Below, in pieces: positions 45,043 through 53,460 of a stretch of DNA of 64,000 nucleotides. The notes beneath the pieces are model-generated. The model was not told the origin of the DNA. It searched no databases and saw only the letters and a list, made by a program, of their open reading frames with translations. Position 1 is the stretch's first letter, and every line of letters begins with the position of its first letter. Source of the stretch: Candidatus Cybelea sp. (lineage in GTDB: Bacteria > Vulcanimicrobiota > Vulcanimicrobiia > Vulcanimicrobiales > Vulcanimicrobiaceae). The position numbers were made by a program, and so were the translations under genes. Location of the stretch: positions 1 through 64,000 of the forward strand of contig DASXFZ010000040.1 in NCBI GenBank assembly GCA_036489315.1, given 5' to 3'.

Positions 45043-45546
45043 TTACGCAGCCGCGGCTGCGTTGACCGCCTTTTTAGCAATTTTCGTTAGGAGTTCGTCC
45101 GTCCGTACTTCCTGTTCGAGCGTTTCCTGAAAGAGGTCGACTGCCTCGGCTAAGGTCATCTGCTTCGCCCAGGCAATCAGCGTTCCGTACCGCGATATCT
45201 CGTAGTGCTCGACGGCCTGGGCGCCTGCGAGAAGGCCGGCATCCAAGGCGGGGTTGCCCTTGAACTCTTCCATGACCCCATTCCCTTCTTCGATAATGCC
45301 GTCGATTGCGTCACAGGTCTTTCCACGAGCAGTCTTGCCGATGAGATCGAAGACGCGCTCGATGCGTTCGACTTGCCCTTCGGTCTCGTCGCGATGGTGC
45401 AGAAAGGCCTCGCGCAACTCGTCGGAGTTCACGGCCCGGGCAAGTTTGGGAAGGGTTCGCAGGATCTTTTTTTCCGCGTAGTACATGTCGCGGAGGGTTT
45501 CGTAAAACAAGTCTTTGAGTGTTTTCAGCAACGATCGGCCTTTCAT
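45043..45546 (-). CDS. DUF892 ferritin-like protein (YciE/YciF)
   Basis: 167 residues. Helical ferritin-like bundle: LFYETLRDMYYAEKKILRTLPKLARAV, FLHHRDETEGQVERIERVF, AVEHYEISRYGTLIAWA, and DLFQETLEQEVRTDELL. Metal-site Glu/His residues recur in each helix (E in YAEK, E-H in AVEHYE). YciF-type proteins are linked to stress, but activity is not established. It ends with an A-rich tail. Confidence 0.9.
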   Translation of the reverse strand: MKGRSLLKTLKDLFYETLRDMYYAEKKILRTLPKLARAVNSDELREAFLHHRDETEGQVERIERVFDLIGKTARGKTCDAIDGIIEEGNGVMEEFKGNPALDAGLLAGAQAVEHYEISRYGTLIAWAKQMTLAEAVDLFQETLEQEVRTDELLTKIAKKAVNAAAAA

Positions 45547-45683
45547 TCGCTATGGGGGTTCGGTGAAGGGTTATAGCCCAAAGGCCTCTGCTTTAAACCG
45601 AAGCGGCCGCGCCCGCGCCGTCAGCTTCGATGAGAGAATACATGAAGGCCCCGGCGATGCCGAGGCCTCTGGTTGGTGACGAG

Positions 45684-45818
45684 CTAGGCACTCCCGGCGT
45701 CGTCCCCGTCATCGGAAGACTCGTCGGTATTATCGTCGTCGTCATCGTCATCGTCGATGCCGGGGTCATCGGCGCCTGGGTCCTGCGACGGGTCGCTTGG
45801 GTTAGGTCCAGTCGACAT
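45684..45818 (-). CDS. Tiny highly acidic protein
   Basis: 44 residues from ATG 45818, with GAGGA about 7 bases upstream. Composition is dominated by Asp, Ser and Pro, with an eight-residue aspartate run. No known family. The ribosome site and clean stop favour a real gene. Nearby 45593-45683 and 45819-46013 show nothing else I recognise. Confidence 0.5.
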   Translation of the reverse strand: MSTGPNPSDPSQDPGADDPGIDDDDDDDDNTDESSDDGDDAGSA

Positions 45819-46013
45819 GCATGTCCTCTTTTGCTGTGTGAAGGTTCCGCGAAAGCGCGCGGCGTCTGCTTGATACCCACTTGTGCCTGAAATGCACCAT
45901 GGCGATTGGGGTAGAAACATGATGAGGCCAGGAGCGGCGTGCCCGTTGCTCCAAACCGGGTCGCCCCAACGCCCGGGGCCTCTTCTCGCAGGCGGCATCG
46001 AAGCGTGCCCCAC

Positions 46014-47900
46014 TTACCACGGCACCTCGATGCAGAGCTTTGCCAGGGCGTCGGGCGGAATCCCGAGAGATGCCGTGATCGAACGCGCGTTACGCTTCAT
46101 TAGGACGAAGAGTCCGCGCCGCGCGGCATTGAACAGCCCGTGGTTTTTCTCGACGATCACGGGCTCCGCCGCAAAGTAGGTCGTGTTCTCTCCCGCGAGC
46201 GGCAGCCCGTGCGCCGAGCAGCCTGCGACGACCGGCGAGATGTCGAGTTTCTCCATGAAGCCGAAGCGCGCGGTGATGCGTACCAGGCCCTCGGAGAGCC
46301 GCTCGGCACGCACGCGCTTCTCTTGGCGCACGTAGGGGTCGGTAACGGGGAGAATCGTCAGCAGCACGATCAGCTCGTCGACGCTGTGCGTGCGCGCGAG
46401 GTGGTGCCGGAGCACGAACGGCACCCCTTCAGGATCGCCGGTGAGAAAGACCGCGGTTCCTTGGTAGGGCACGTTGAGGTGCGGCCTTGCTTCGTGTAAA
46501 AAGCTTTCGACCGATTGCGACTGTTCGAGCTGAACCTGCGCGATGCGGCGGCGTCCAGAGCGCCAGGTGGTTGCGATGATGAAGACGATCAAGCTGATCG
46601 TCAGCGGGAACCAGCCGCCTTCGCGCACTTTGGGCAGGCTGCCGATGACGAAGAGCAGCTCGATGCCCAAAAATGGAATCGTTGCCAGCAGCGCCGCCGG
46701 AAGGCTCCAACCGAACTTCGCCCGCACGACTTCGAAATACGCGACCGACGTGACGACCATCGTTACGGCGACGGCCAAACCGTAGGCATTGGCAAGCGCC
46801 GTCGAGCTACGGAACGTGATGACCAGCGAGATGCAGGCGATCGCCAAGAGCCGGTTGATGAACGGCACGTAGATCTGGCCGCGGTGCAGGATCGAGGTAT
46901 AGACGACGCGCACGCGGGGAATGAAATCCAGACTGATCGCCTGTTTGGTGAGCGTGAAGACGCCGGAGATCAGCGCTTGACTCGCGATGATCGTCGCCAG
47001 CGTTGCGATCGCCACGACCGGATAGAGCATGGCCGGCGGCGCGAGGCGATAGAAGGGATTATCGAGGCTCTGGGGGTTGGCAAGCACGAGCGCGCCTTGG
47101 CCAACGTAGTTGAGCGCGAGCGCGGGGAAGACGACCAGCGTCCAGGCCGTGGCGATCGGCTTGAGGCCGAAGTGCGACATGTCGGCGTAGAGCGCTTCGA
47201 CGCCCGAGACGCAGAGCACAACCGCGCCGAAGATCACGAGCGCCGCCGGACCGTGATGTAAGAAGAAGGCGACGATGTAGTACGGATTGAGCGCCCACAG
47301 CGCGGCGGGATACTGGGCGATGCCGGATATCCCAAGCAGCGCGATCGTGACGAACCAGAGCAGCATAATCGGCCCAAAGACGCTGCCGATTTTTCCGGTG
47401 CCGCGATACTGCACGAGGAAGAGCGCGAGGAGGATCGCGACCGCGATCGGCACGACGAGGTGCTGAGCCTCGGGCGTGGCAACCGAGACGCCTTCGACGG
47501 CCGATAGTACCGAGACGGCCGGGGTGATGATGCCGTCGCCGAGTAACATGCCCGCGCCCAGAATCACCAAGAACGTAAGCCAGGTCGCGGCGGGCAGCAC
47601 GCCGCGCTTTGAGGGCGGCAGCACGAAGGCCAGCAGCGCGAGGATGCCGCCCTCGCCGTCGTGCGCGACGCGCATGATCATCCCGATGTAGCGCACGAAG
47701 ACGATGAGAATCAGCGACCAGAGAATCAGGCTCAAAACGCCGAGGACGTTCTCGTGGGTCGGAGCGATTCGCAACTGGCTGAGGAAGCACTGGCGAAACG
47801 CGTAGAGCGGACTGGTGCCGATATCGCCGAAGACGATGCCCAGCGCGCCCAGGGCCAGTGCAGCATTGACGGCCCGGACTCGTCTGGCGTGCGACATCAC
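46014..47900 (-). CDS. kup: Kup-type potassium uptake transporter
   Basis: 628 residues with about twelve N-terminal spans and a cytosolic C-terminal domain. Family signatures are clear: ALGALGIVFGDIGTSPLYAFRQCF, then YVRIMRVAHDGEGGILALLAF-like, VLSAVEGVSV and LSGVFTLTKQAI-like. Kup proteins import potassium with protons. It diverges from the histone-like gene across about 96 bases. Confidence 0.93.
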   Translation of the reverse strand: MMSHARRVRAVNAALALGALGIVFGDIGTSPLYAFRQCFLSQLRIAPTHENVLGVLSLILWSLILIVFVRYIGMIMRVAHDGEGGILALLAFVLPPSKRGVLPAATWLTFLVILGAGMLLGDGIITPAVSVLSAVEGVSVATPEAQHLVVPIAVAILLALFLVQYRGTGKIGSVFGPIMLLWFVTIALLGISGIAQYPAALWALNPYYIVAFFLHHGPAALVIFGAVVLCVSGVEALYADMSHFGLKPIATAWTLVVFPALALNYVGQGALVLANPQSLDNPFYRLAPPAMLYPVVAIATLATIIASQALISGVFTLTKQAISLDFIPRVRVVYTSILHRGQIYVPFINRLLAIACISLVITFRSSTALANAYGLAVAVTMVVTSVAYFEVVRAKFGWSLPAALLATIPFLGIELLFVIGSLPKVREGGWFPLTISLIVFIIATTWRSGRRRIAQVQLEQSQSVESFLHEARPHLNVPYQGTAVFLTGDPEGVPFVLRHHLARTHSVDELIVLLTILPVTDPYVRQEKRVRAERLSEGLVRITARFGFMEKLDISPVVAGCSAHGLPLAGENTTYFAAEPVIVEKNHGLFNAARRGLFVLMKRNARSITASLGIPPDALAKLCIEVPW

Positions 47901-47996
47901 CGGACTATACCCGGTGCTTTACCCGGCATCCGCCCAGCGGGAGCTTCGTTTAGCATCGCTACCACGACGGTAAGAACTCCGAAAGGGAGGAAGAGG

Positions 47997-48332
47997 ATGC
48001 CAGCAAAGAAGTCGCCGGCGCGCAAGAAGGCTGCCCCGCGCAAGAAAACCGCATCGCGAAAAAAGGCCGCGGCGCCCATCGCCGCTGCGAAGAAGGTCGC
48101 AAAGCGGGCCGCAACCGGCGCGCGCAAGACGTTGGCCAACCCGAAGAAGACGGTTCGCAAGGTTGCCGGGCGTGTCCAGCGGGTCGCGACCCGCGCGCAC
48201 GACGTGGGTGAAGCGGTGACGACCGCGGGTGAGGTCCTCAAACAGACGGCCGACGTCGTCGACGCGCTGGCAAAACGCGCGGGCGCAGCGGCTTCGAAAA
48301 GCGCCGCCGCCGGGAGACGAAAGAAGCGTTAA
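47997..48332 (+). CDS. Histone H1-like Lys/Ala-rich protein
   Basis: 111 residues from ATG 47997 with GGGAGG about 9 bases upstream. The N-terminal half is made of AKK/RKK/AAP repeats (MPAKKSPARKKAAPRKKTA), as in AlgP- and histone H1-like bacterial proteins. The C-terminal half is a helix of about 50 residues (RVATRAHDVGEAVTTAGEVL). Likely a nucleoid-associated DNA-binding protein. Confidence 0.8.
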   Translation: MPAKKSPARKKAAPRKKTASRKKAAAPIAAAKKVAKRAATGARKTLANPKKTVRKVAGRVQRVATRAHDVGEAVTTAGEVLKQTADVVDALAKRAGAAASKSAAAGRRKKR

Positions 48333-48377
48333 CGTTGCGGCGACCTCGCGGCAACGCTAGCGCGATAGGCTCTATCC

Positions 48378-48638
48378 ATGGATGTGACTTGGCGGCCGAT
48401 GCGCGACGGGAGCGACGCGGCCCGCTCCAAGCTTCCCGACAGCGCCTTTGCTTTTCCCCACGAACGCAAGGAGCCGCTGATCGACGCCGGTCACGTGCGC
48501 AGCGCGGTCGCCCGCTTCGGCTCGGTCGACGGCGTCAGCAATACGGAGCGCGCGCAAGCGTTCGAAAACATCAAGGCCGCCGCGGAATATTACGGCATCA
48601 ATCTCCACGCGGGAAGCTGGCACGATCTGGTCGGATAG
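48378..48638 (+). CDS. DUF6582-like small protein
   Basis: 86 residues. The motif LPDSAFAFPHERKEPLIDAGHVRSAVARFGSVDGVS, then AAEYYGIN near the end, matches small proteins found in bacteria and phages that I associate with DUF6582. No catalytic residues are evident. The role is unknown. Confidence 0.7.
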   Translation: MDVTWRPMRDGSDAARSKLPDSAFAFPHERKEPLIDAGHVRSAVARFGSVDGVSNTERAQAFENIKAAAEYYGINLHAGSWHDLVG

Positions 48639-48701
48639 CGAAGGTACGCCGAGCCAACGTTGAATCGTATAAGCGCGTGACTTAGCGCGAAAGGACAACC
48701 T

Positions 48702-48857
48702 GTGAGCGATCGCCTTTCCAATCAGTACGATCACGATACATCGGAGAAAGAGGACGCCAACCGGCGCGATGAGTCGAAGCCGGATTTGGAAACGTTCGAC
48801 GGCCCTCATCCCGAGCGGGTTCCCGCCAACGAAGGCGGCGCGCAAGACGATCGTTAA
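48702..48857 (+). CDS. Small hydrophilic protein of unknown function
   Basis: 51 residues from GTG 48702, with AAAGGA 7 bases upstream. Rich in Asp, Glu and Arg (MSDRLSNQYDHDTSEKEDAN), with a conserved-looking motif DGPHPERVPANEGG near the end. Coding quality and ribosome site support it, although it is too short for easy calls. Convergent with the next gene, 15 bases away. Confidence 0.55.
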   Translation: MSDRLSNQYDHDTSEKEDANRRDESKPDLETFDGPHPERVPANEGGAQDDR

Positions 48858-48872
48858 AAGTCCGTGCTCGAT

Positions 48873-49736
48873 TCACCATAGCTGCACGACGGCGCCAAAG
48901 CCGACGTAGTTGAAACGCAGTGACGGAATGCCGGAGAAGGCGTGGCCGTACTTGAGATCGATTTCGGTTCGGCTGCCGAACAGTTTTTGCACGCCGAAGT
49001 CGGTGAACGCACGGGCTCCCGCATCGGGGCCGGCCTTCGAGACGATCACGTACTCGGCGTAGAACTGATAGTAGTGCGGAATCTGCGTCGTGACGACGAA
49101 CGAGGGCGTCGTCACACCGTACTGCAGATGCCCGCCCGCGGCGTTGGCTCCGGTCGAGGAGACGGCGATCGTGGTGCCCACGCTGGTCGCCGGGCTCAGC
49201 GCGTACGACGCATCGAAGTTTGCGGTGAGGGTTGCGTTTCCGGCGGTGAGCGCGGGCGAACCGTTGGGCCCGATGTAGAGCCCATCAAAGGCCAGCGTCC
49301 AGCGTCCCGCTTGAGGAAGCTCGTATTTTAGCCCGAGGCCCGAGTCGGTAACGCCGTGGGTCGTCGTCCCGTCGCTGCGGGGAGCGTAGCTGCGGATCCC
49401 CTCGTAGTTGGGCCCGATGACGTCGAACTCCAATCGCGTTGCGACCCCGAGACGCAGAAAGTTTTGCGGCACGTCGCTGACGACGGCGCCGGCGTGCGCC
49501 GTACCGCGGACGGTGTTTTGGTAGCCCACTTCAAAAACGGCGGTATCCCTCTTTACCGCGCAGGTACTGTAGCCGACCGTTGGCCGGTCGGCCGTCGCGA
49601 GAAGGCGGCTTGGTCCATCGCACGGATCCGCTGCGGGAGGGCTGGGCGATGGCTGCGGAAGCGACTGCGCCTCGATTCGCAGATTGCCCGTGCCGGCTAA
49701 GACGACCGCCACGCTGAAAAACCATTTGACGGCCAT
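48873..49736 (-). CDS. Outer-membrane beta-barrel-like protein
   Basis: 287 residues. Signal peptide (FFSVAVVLAGTGNLRIEAQ). The body alternates aromatic and small residues as in short barrels (FLRLGVATRLEFDVIGPNYEG, LKYELPQAGRWTLAFDGLYIG, QFYAEYVIVSK) and ends in an aromatic residue after FNYVGFGAVVQLW, typical of outer-membrane export. It resembles the putative MetA-pathway/transporter family. Probably exported to the outer membrane. It sits 9 bases after the NRAMP gene. Confidence 0.7.
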   Translation of the reverse strand: MAVKWFFSVAVVLAGTGNLRIEAQSLPQPSPSPPAADPCDGPSRLLATADRPTVGYSTCAVKRDTAVFEVGYQNTVRGTAHAGAVVSDVPQNFLRLGVATRLEFDVIGPNYEGIRSYAPRSDGTTTHGVTDSGLGLKYELPQAGRWTLAFDGLYIGPNGSPALTAGNATLTANFDASYALSPATSVGTTIAVSSTGANAAGGHLQYGVTTPSFVVTTQIPHYYQFYAEYVIVSKAGPDAGARAFTDFGVQKLFGSRTEIDLKYGHAFSGIPSLRFNYVGFGAVVQLW

Positions 49737-49745
49737 CGTGTGCGG

Positions 49746-51020
49746 CTACGACCCTTTAGCCATGAAGTAAAACATGCCGGCGGTGGTCGCGCCCATCAGC
49801 ACGACGGTCGCCCATCCCCACGCCCGCGCCAGGATCGAGCTGCGCCATTGCCCCATGATCGCCGGACTCGAGGCAAACCAGACGATCACCGCGATCAGCG
49901 GCACGGCCGCCACTCCATTGAGCACCGCCGACCAAAAGAGCGCCCTGATCGCATCGATGTGGAGCAGGTTCATAGCAATGCCGATGATCACTCCGGCGGT
50001 CAGAATGGCGTAGAATCGCGGGGCGCGGTGCGGCGTCTCATTGAGCCCTTCTCGAAAGCCAAACGTCTGTGCGGCGACGTACGCCGAGGAGCCTGCGAGC
50101 ACTGGAACGGCAAGTATGCCGGTCCCGACCATGCCCAGCGTAAACAGGAGCGCGGCGAACTTGCCTGCGAGCGGGGTCAACGCTTGTGCCGCCTCCGCGG
50201 CGGTAGCGATATCGTGCTTTCCGTGAGCGTTGAGCGTGGCCGCCGTCGTCACGATGATAAAAAATGCGACCAGATTGGAAAAAATCATGCCGCTGTTGAC
50301 GTCGGTGTGCATGTTGCGAATGGAAGTTTCATCGGTTCCGCGCCGGGAGGCCGTCGTCGTTTTCCCGGATTCCTTCTCTTCTTCGATCATCAGCGAGGCT
50401 TGCCAGAAGAAGAGATAGGGAGTGATCGTCGTACCCAGCACGCCGACGATCGTCGAGAGAAAGCGCGCGTTCCACTCGACGTGCGGGACGACGAAGTGCC
50501 GAAGAACCTCTCCCCACGGGGGATGGACGACGAACGCCGTAACGACGTAGGCAAAGAGCGACAGCGTCAGCCATTTGAAGATGCGCGCGATCGTCGGATA
50601 CGATAACCAGGTCTGTGCCGCGATCAGGCCGACCCCGAAGAAGAAGACCCAGGCGTCGGCCGGCAGCGGCGCCACCAGGTGCGCGGCGTCCGCCATGCCG
50701 CCGAGATCGGCGCCAAGGTTGAACGTATTGGCCACGATGACGAGCGCGGCCAGCGAATACGAGAGCAGCCGCGGAAGTCGCTTGCGCATCACGGCGGCGA
50801 GGCCCTCGCCGCTGACCATGGCGATGCGGGCGCACATCCCCTGAATCACCGCCATCATCGGCGTTGAGATGAGCGTGAGCCAGAGCATCGAGAAACCGGT
50901 CGCGGCGCCCGCAACCGAGTAGGTTGAGATTCCCGACGGGTCGTCGTCGGCCGCGCCCGTAATTAGGCCCGGCCCCAGCACACGAAAGAAGCCGGTAATG
51001 CGCCGCCGCAATTCCATCAA
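49746..51020 (-). CDS. NRAMP-family divalent metal transporter
   Basis: 424 residues with about eleven spans. TM1 carries the metal-site DDDPSGISTYSVAGAATGFSMLW (core D-P-S/G) and the TM6 region MVGTGILAVPVLAGSSAYV. These fit NRAMP proton-coupled Mn2+/Fe2+ importers, though the DPS rather than DPG core is a variant of this subgroup. GGAG lies close to the ATG. It precedes the outer-membrane gene in the same direction. Confidence 0.88.
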   Translation of the reverse strand: MMELRRRITGFFRVLGPGLITGAADDDPSGISTYSVAGAATGFSMLWLTLISTPMMAVIQGMCARIAMVSGEGLAAVMRKRLPRLLSYSLAALVIVANTFNLGADLGGMADAAHLVAPLPADAWVFFFGVGLIAAQTWLSYPTIARIFKWLTLSLFAYVVTAFVVHPPWGEVLRHFVVPHVEWNARFLSTIVGVLGTTITPYLFFWQASLMIEEEKESGKTTTASRRGTDETSIRNMHTDVNSGMIFSNLVAFFIIVTTAATLNAHGKHDIATAAEAAQALTPLAGKFAALLFTLGMVGTGILAVPVLAGSSAYVAAQTFGFREGLNETPHRAPRFYAILTAGVIIGIAMNLLHIDAIRALFWSAVLNGVAAVPLIAVIVWFASSPAIMGQWRSSILARAWGWATVVLMGATTAGMFYFMAKGS

Positions 51021-51042
51021 GTCTCCATCAAAAGAGTCATCG

Positions 51043-51066
51043 CCCGCGGGGTTCTTCCCCCGCGGG
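51043..51066 (-). terminator. GC-rich hairpin between lipoprotein and NRAMP genes
   Basis: CCCGCGGGG (51043-51051) pairs with CCCCGCGGG (51058-51066), and the minus strand runs into CTTTT about 14 bases later. It probably ends the lipoprotein transcript, although a metal-dependent leader of the NRAMP gene cannot be excluded. Confidence 0.5.
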
Positions 51067-51089
51067 TGGCTCTTGAACCGAAACGCGCG

Positions 51090-52136
51090 TTACTTCTTGA
51101 CGCTCAACGCCGCGCCGTCGGGTTGCGTCAATCCGGTGATCGTTTTCGTGGCAGCACCGCCGGCCGGATAGTTCCAATAACCGGCTTCGGTGTTGCCGGC
51201 GCCGTAGGTCGGCGCGATTACGCGCAGTTTCTTCGGCGCTTTCTTACCGCCGGAGACCTTCGTGATCCAGAACTGCCAAACCGAGCCCGCGCCGCTGAGC
51301 GAGGTCGAGCCCGCGACGCTTCCAGTCGATCCGGAGAGTTTGATTTGGTAGAGCGTCGGCCCGGCGCCGGCGCCAAACGCGACGTCGGTGCCGTCCCACT
51401 GGAGCGAACCGGCCGTCAAACCGCCGGCGCCGCTCACCGCGATGCTCGTTACGTTCGAACTCCCATGCGGGAGCTCGAAGAGGGCGAAAGTTCCGTCACT
51501 TCCATAGGCGTCACAATAGAGGTTTCCGTGACTGTCGTAGCCGCAGCCGGGAATTCCGTTCTGCCCCGAGGGCGTGTAGGTCGTCGGGGTTCCCTGCGCC
51601 TTGGTGAAGACCGCAATGCAATCTCCGCAGCTGCCGGCGAGCGCGCCGAGCGCCAGATTTCCGGTCGTCGGGTCGACGCTGCAGTTCAACTCGGGATAAC
51701 CTGGGAGATTGAGGACCCGAAGCGGCGAGGTGCCGCCGTGCGCGTAGACGTCGACGGTCATGCCGCCTCCGTTGAGAATGAAGACGTCGCCGCGTTTGTT
51801 CGAACAGATCCCCGCTGGAATATCGAATCCGGTCAGCGTACCCTTGAGCTTACCGGCGGGGTACGAATAGACGTAGACGTCGTTCGTTGCCTCGTCCGCG
51901 ACGTAGAGCAGGCCTTTCAATCGTTTCGCGTCGGGCGTCATCCACGAACCTTCGCGGCTCGAAGCGCGCGCTCGCAGTGGGTGCACGAGGCCGGCCGTGC
52001 CGAGGGCGCGCAGCTGCGCCGGACTGGCCGCCCCGGCCGCACTCGGCTGCGCCGGCGACATTCCGCCGCCGCATCCTGCGAGCAACGCGGCCATCGCCGT
52101 CGCGAAAACAGTTCGATTTTTAAATTCCAAACGCAT
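51090..52136 (-). CDS. NHL-like lipoprotein
   Basis: 348 residues. Signal FATAMAALLAGC with a lipobox near residue 22. Propeller-like repeats follow (LLYVADEATNDVYVYSYP, GICSNKRGDVFILNGGGMTVDVYAHG, GCGYDSHGNLYCDAYG). Paralogous to 57441-59320 and the partial gene at 1-378. The last 30 residues include a WNYPAGG motif shared by all copies. Role unknown. Confidence 0.82.
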   Translation of the reverse strand: MRLEFKNRTVFATAMAALLAGCGGGMSPAQPSAAGAASPAQLRALGTAGLVHPLRARASSREGSWMTPDAKRLKGLLYVADEATNDVYVYSYPAGKLKGTLTGFDIPAGICSNKRGDVFILNGGGMTVDVYAHGGTSPLRVLNLPGYPELNCSVDPTTGNLALGALAGSCGDCIAVFTKAQGTPTTYTPSGQNGIPGCGYDSHGNLYCDAYGSDGTFALFELPHGSSNVTSIAVSGAGGLTAGSLQWDGTDVAFGAGAGPTLYQIKLSGSTGSVAGSTSLSGAGSVWQFWITKVSGGKKAPKKLRVIAPTYGAGNTEAGYWNYPAGGAATKTITGLTQPDGAALSVKK

Positions 52137-52210
52137 AGTTACATCTCGCTCCTTTTCTTGTCGGCACGGTTCGGCACGATCCGCGGTTCTCCGTGCCGGT
52201 GCTCTTGTGG

Positions 52211-52732
52211 TTAGAGCAGGTCGGCGAAGGCTTCGACGAGATCGAACTGCAGCCGCGGCGCGGCCTCGTGCCGAAACGCATCACCGGTGCGGAAAGTTAC
52301 GCTGCGTTCCTTTGTGTGGGCGTGGATTGTGCTTTGGCCGGGCAGGACGTCGAGCACGAGCGCGGCTCCTGCATCAAGATAAGCGCGCAGCTTCCATTCG
52401 CGGTCGTCTGCTCGATCGTTCGGGGAGCGCACTTCGACCACGAGGTCGGGTGCGAACGGGGGAGAGTCGCGCCGCACATCAGAGAGATCCATCAGCCGGC
52501 TCGTCGCGATTGCTGCCACGTCGGGAACGAGCAGCGTCTTCGTGCCAAGCGCCTCGGAGAGATCGCACTGCCATTCCGTGCCTACGCGGTACGCCGAACC
52601 GGCGCAGCGCCGCAGGATCACGAGCAGCGCGCCTTGCACGAGCGCGTGCTTCGTCCGCGGGCTCACCTTGCGGACCGGGCGGCCCGCGTGATATTCGAGG
52701 TACGGCTTCTCGTCGTTAAGCTGCATTTGCAT
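52211..52732 (-). CDS. Uma2-family (DUF820) PD-(D/E)XK endonuclease-like protein
   Basis: 173 residues. The fold is shown by LEYHAGRPVRKVSPRTKHALVQ, LLVPDVAAIAT (active D), PPFAPDLVVEVRSPNDR (D...EV-x-S) and KLRAYLDAGAALVLDVLP. This is the PD-(D/E)XK core with E/V-R in place of a final lysine, usual for Uma2 proteins. Function in bacteria is unclear; often multicopy in cyanobacteria and Eremiobacterota-like genomes. Confidence 0.87.
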   Translation of the reverse strand: MQMQLNDEKPYLEYHAGRPVRKVSPRTKHALVQGALLVILRRCAGSAYRVGTEWQCDLSEALGTKTLLVPDVAAIATSRLMDLSDVRRDSPPFAPDLVVEVRSPNDRADDREWKLRAYLDAGAALVLDVLPGQSTIHAHTKERSVTFRTGDAFRHEAAPRLQFDLVEAFADLL

Positions 52733-52866
52733 GAGTCACTGCCTCTCACGGCAGAGCATATCACGCCGGCCAGCGGTTCTGTCTATCAGTATAGGATATT
52801 CCGGCGGGACGACTCGCGACGGTGTCGCACCCCGGCGTGCCGCGATAAAGCCTCGGCGGGCGCGCT

Positions 52867-53460
52867 TTAGTCCGCGAAGAGTTCGGCGAGGCCGCCGGCG
52901 GAGATGACGTCGGCTTGACGCGGAAAGACCTGCTGTGTCAGCGCTTCGTGCACGGTTGCGTTCGGATCGGCGCAGGCGTCGGCAATGACGAAGAGCCGGT
53001 AGTCGCGGTCGGCCGCGTCGCGCAGCGTCGAGAGAACGACGCCGCTCGTGCTCACGCCGGCCAAGATCAGCGTGTCGACGTCGCGGGCTCGCAACTGCTC
53101 GAGGAGATCGGTCGTGGAGAACGCGCCGACGCGGCGCTTGCGCACGACGATATCGCCTTCGCGCGGCGCGATGCGTTCGTCGATTTGCGTTTCGGGCGCG
53201 TCGTGCCAGAGCGCGCGGCCGGCCGATTTGGCCGCGGCAAAACCTTTGTTGGTGTCGGGTACGGCCGCGAGCTCGTCGGGCGTGAGGGCAACGCGCACGT
53301 AGCCGATGTGACCGCCGCGTTCGCGGACCGTTTCGATGGCGCGCTTCGCCCGCTCGACGAGCGCGTCGGAATCTTCGATCATGCCGAGAATGCCGCGCTG
53401 GTAATCCATAATCAGCAGCGCGGTGCGGCGCGGGTCGATCTTCGGTGTGGTTTCAGGCAA
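52867..53460 (-). CDS. Isochorismatase-family cysteine hydrolase
   Basis: 197 residues. Family motifs: TALLIMDYQRGIL (catalytic D), VRKRRVGAFSTTDLLEQLRA (K), and TLILAGVSTSGVVLSTLRDAAD, where S rather than the usual Cys occupies the position before GVV in GVSTSGVV, so the nucleophile is uncertain. The family cleaves isochorismate, nicotinamide or similar amides. It overlaps the MFS gene by 8 bases and probably forms an operon with it. Confidence 0.8.
   Translation of the reverse strand: MPETTPKIDPRRTALLIMDYQRGILGMIEDSDALVERAKRAIETVRERGGHIGYVRVALTPDELAAVPDTNKGFAAAKSAGRALWHDAPETQIDERIAPREGDIVVRKRRVGAFSTTDLLEQLRARDVDTLILAGVSTSGVVLSTLRDAADRDYRLFVIADACADPNATVHEALTQQVFPRQADVISAGGLAELFAD

Noticed and set aside
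51021-51089. Manganese riboswitch before the NRAMP gene
   Set aside because: Only a GC-rich hairpin is present; the conserved yybP-ykoY core was not found.
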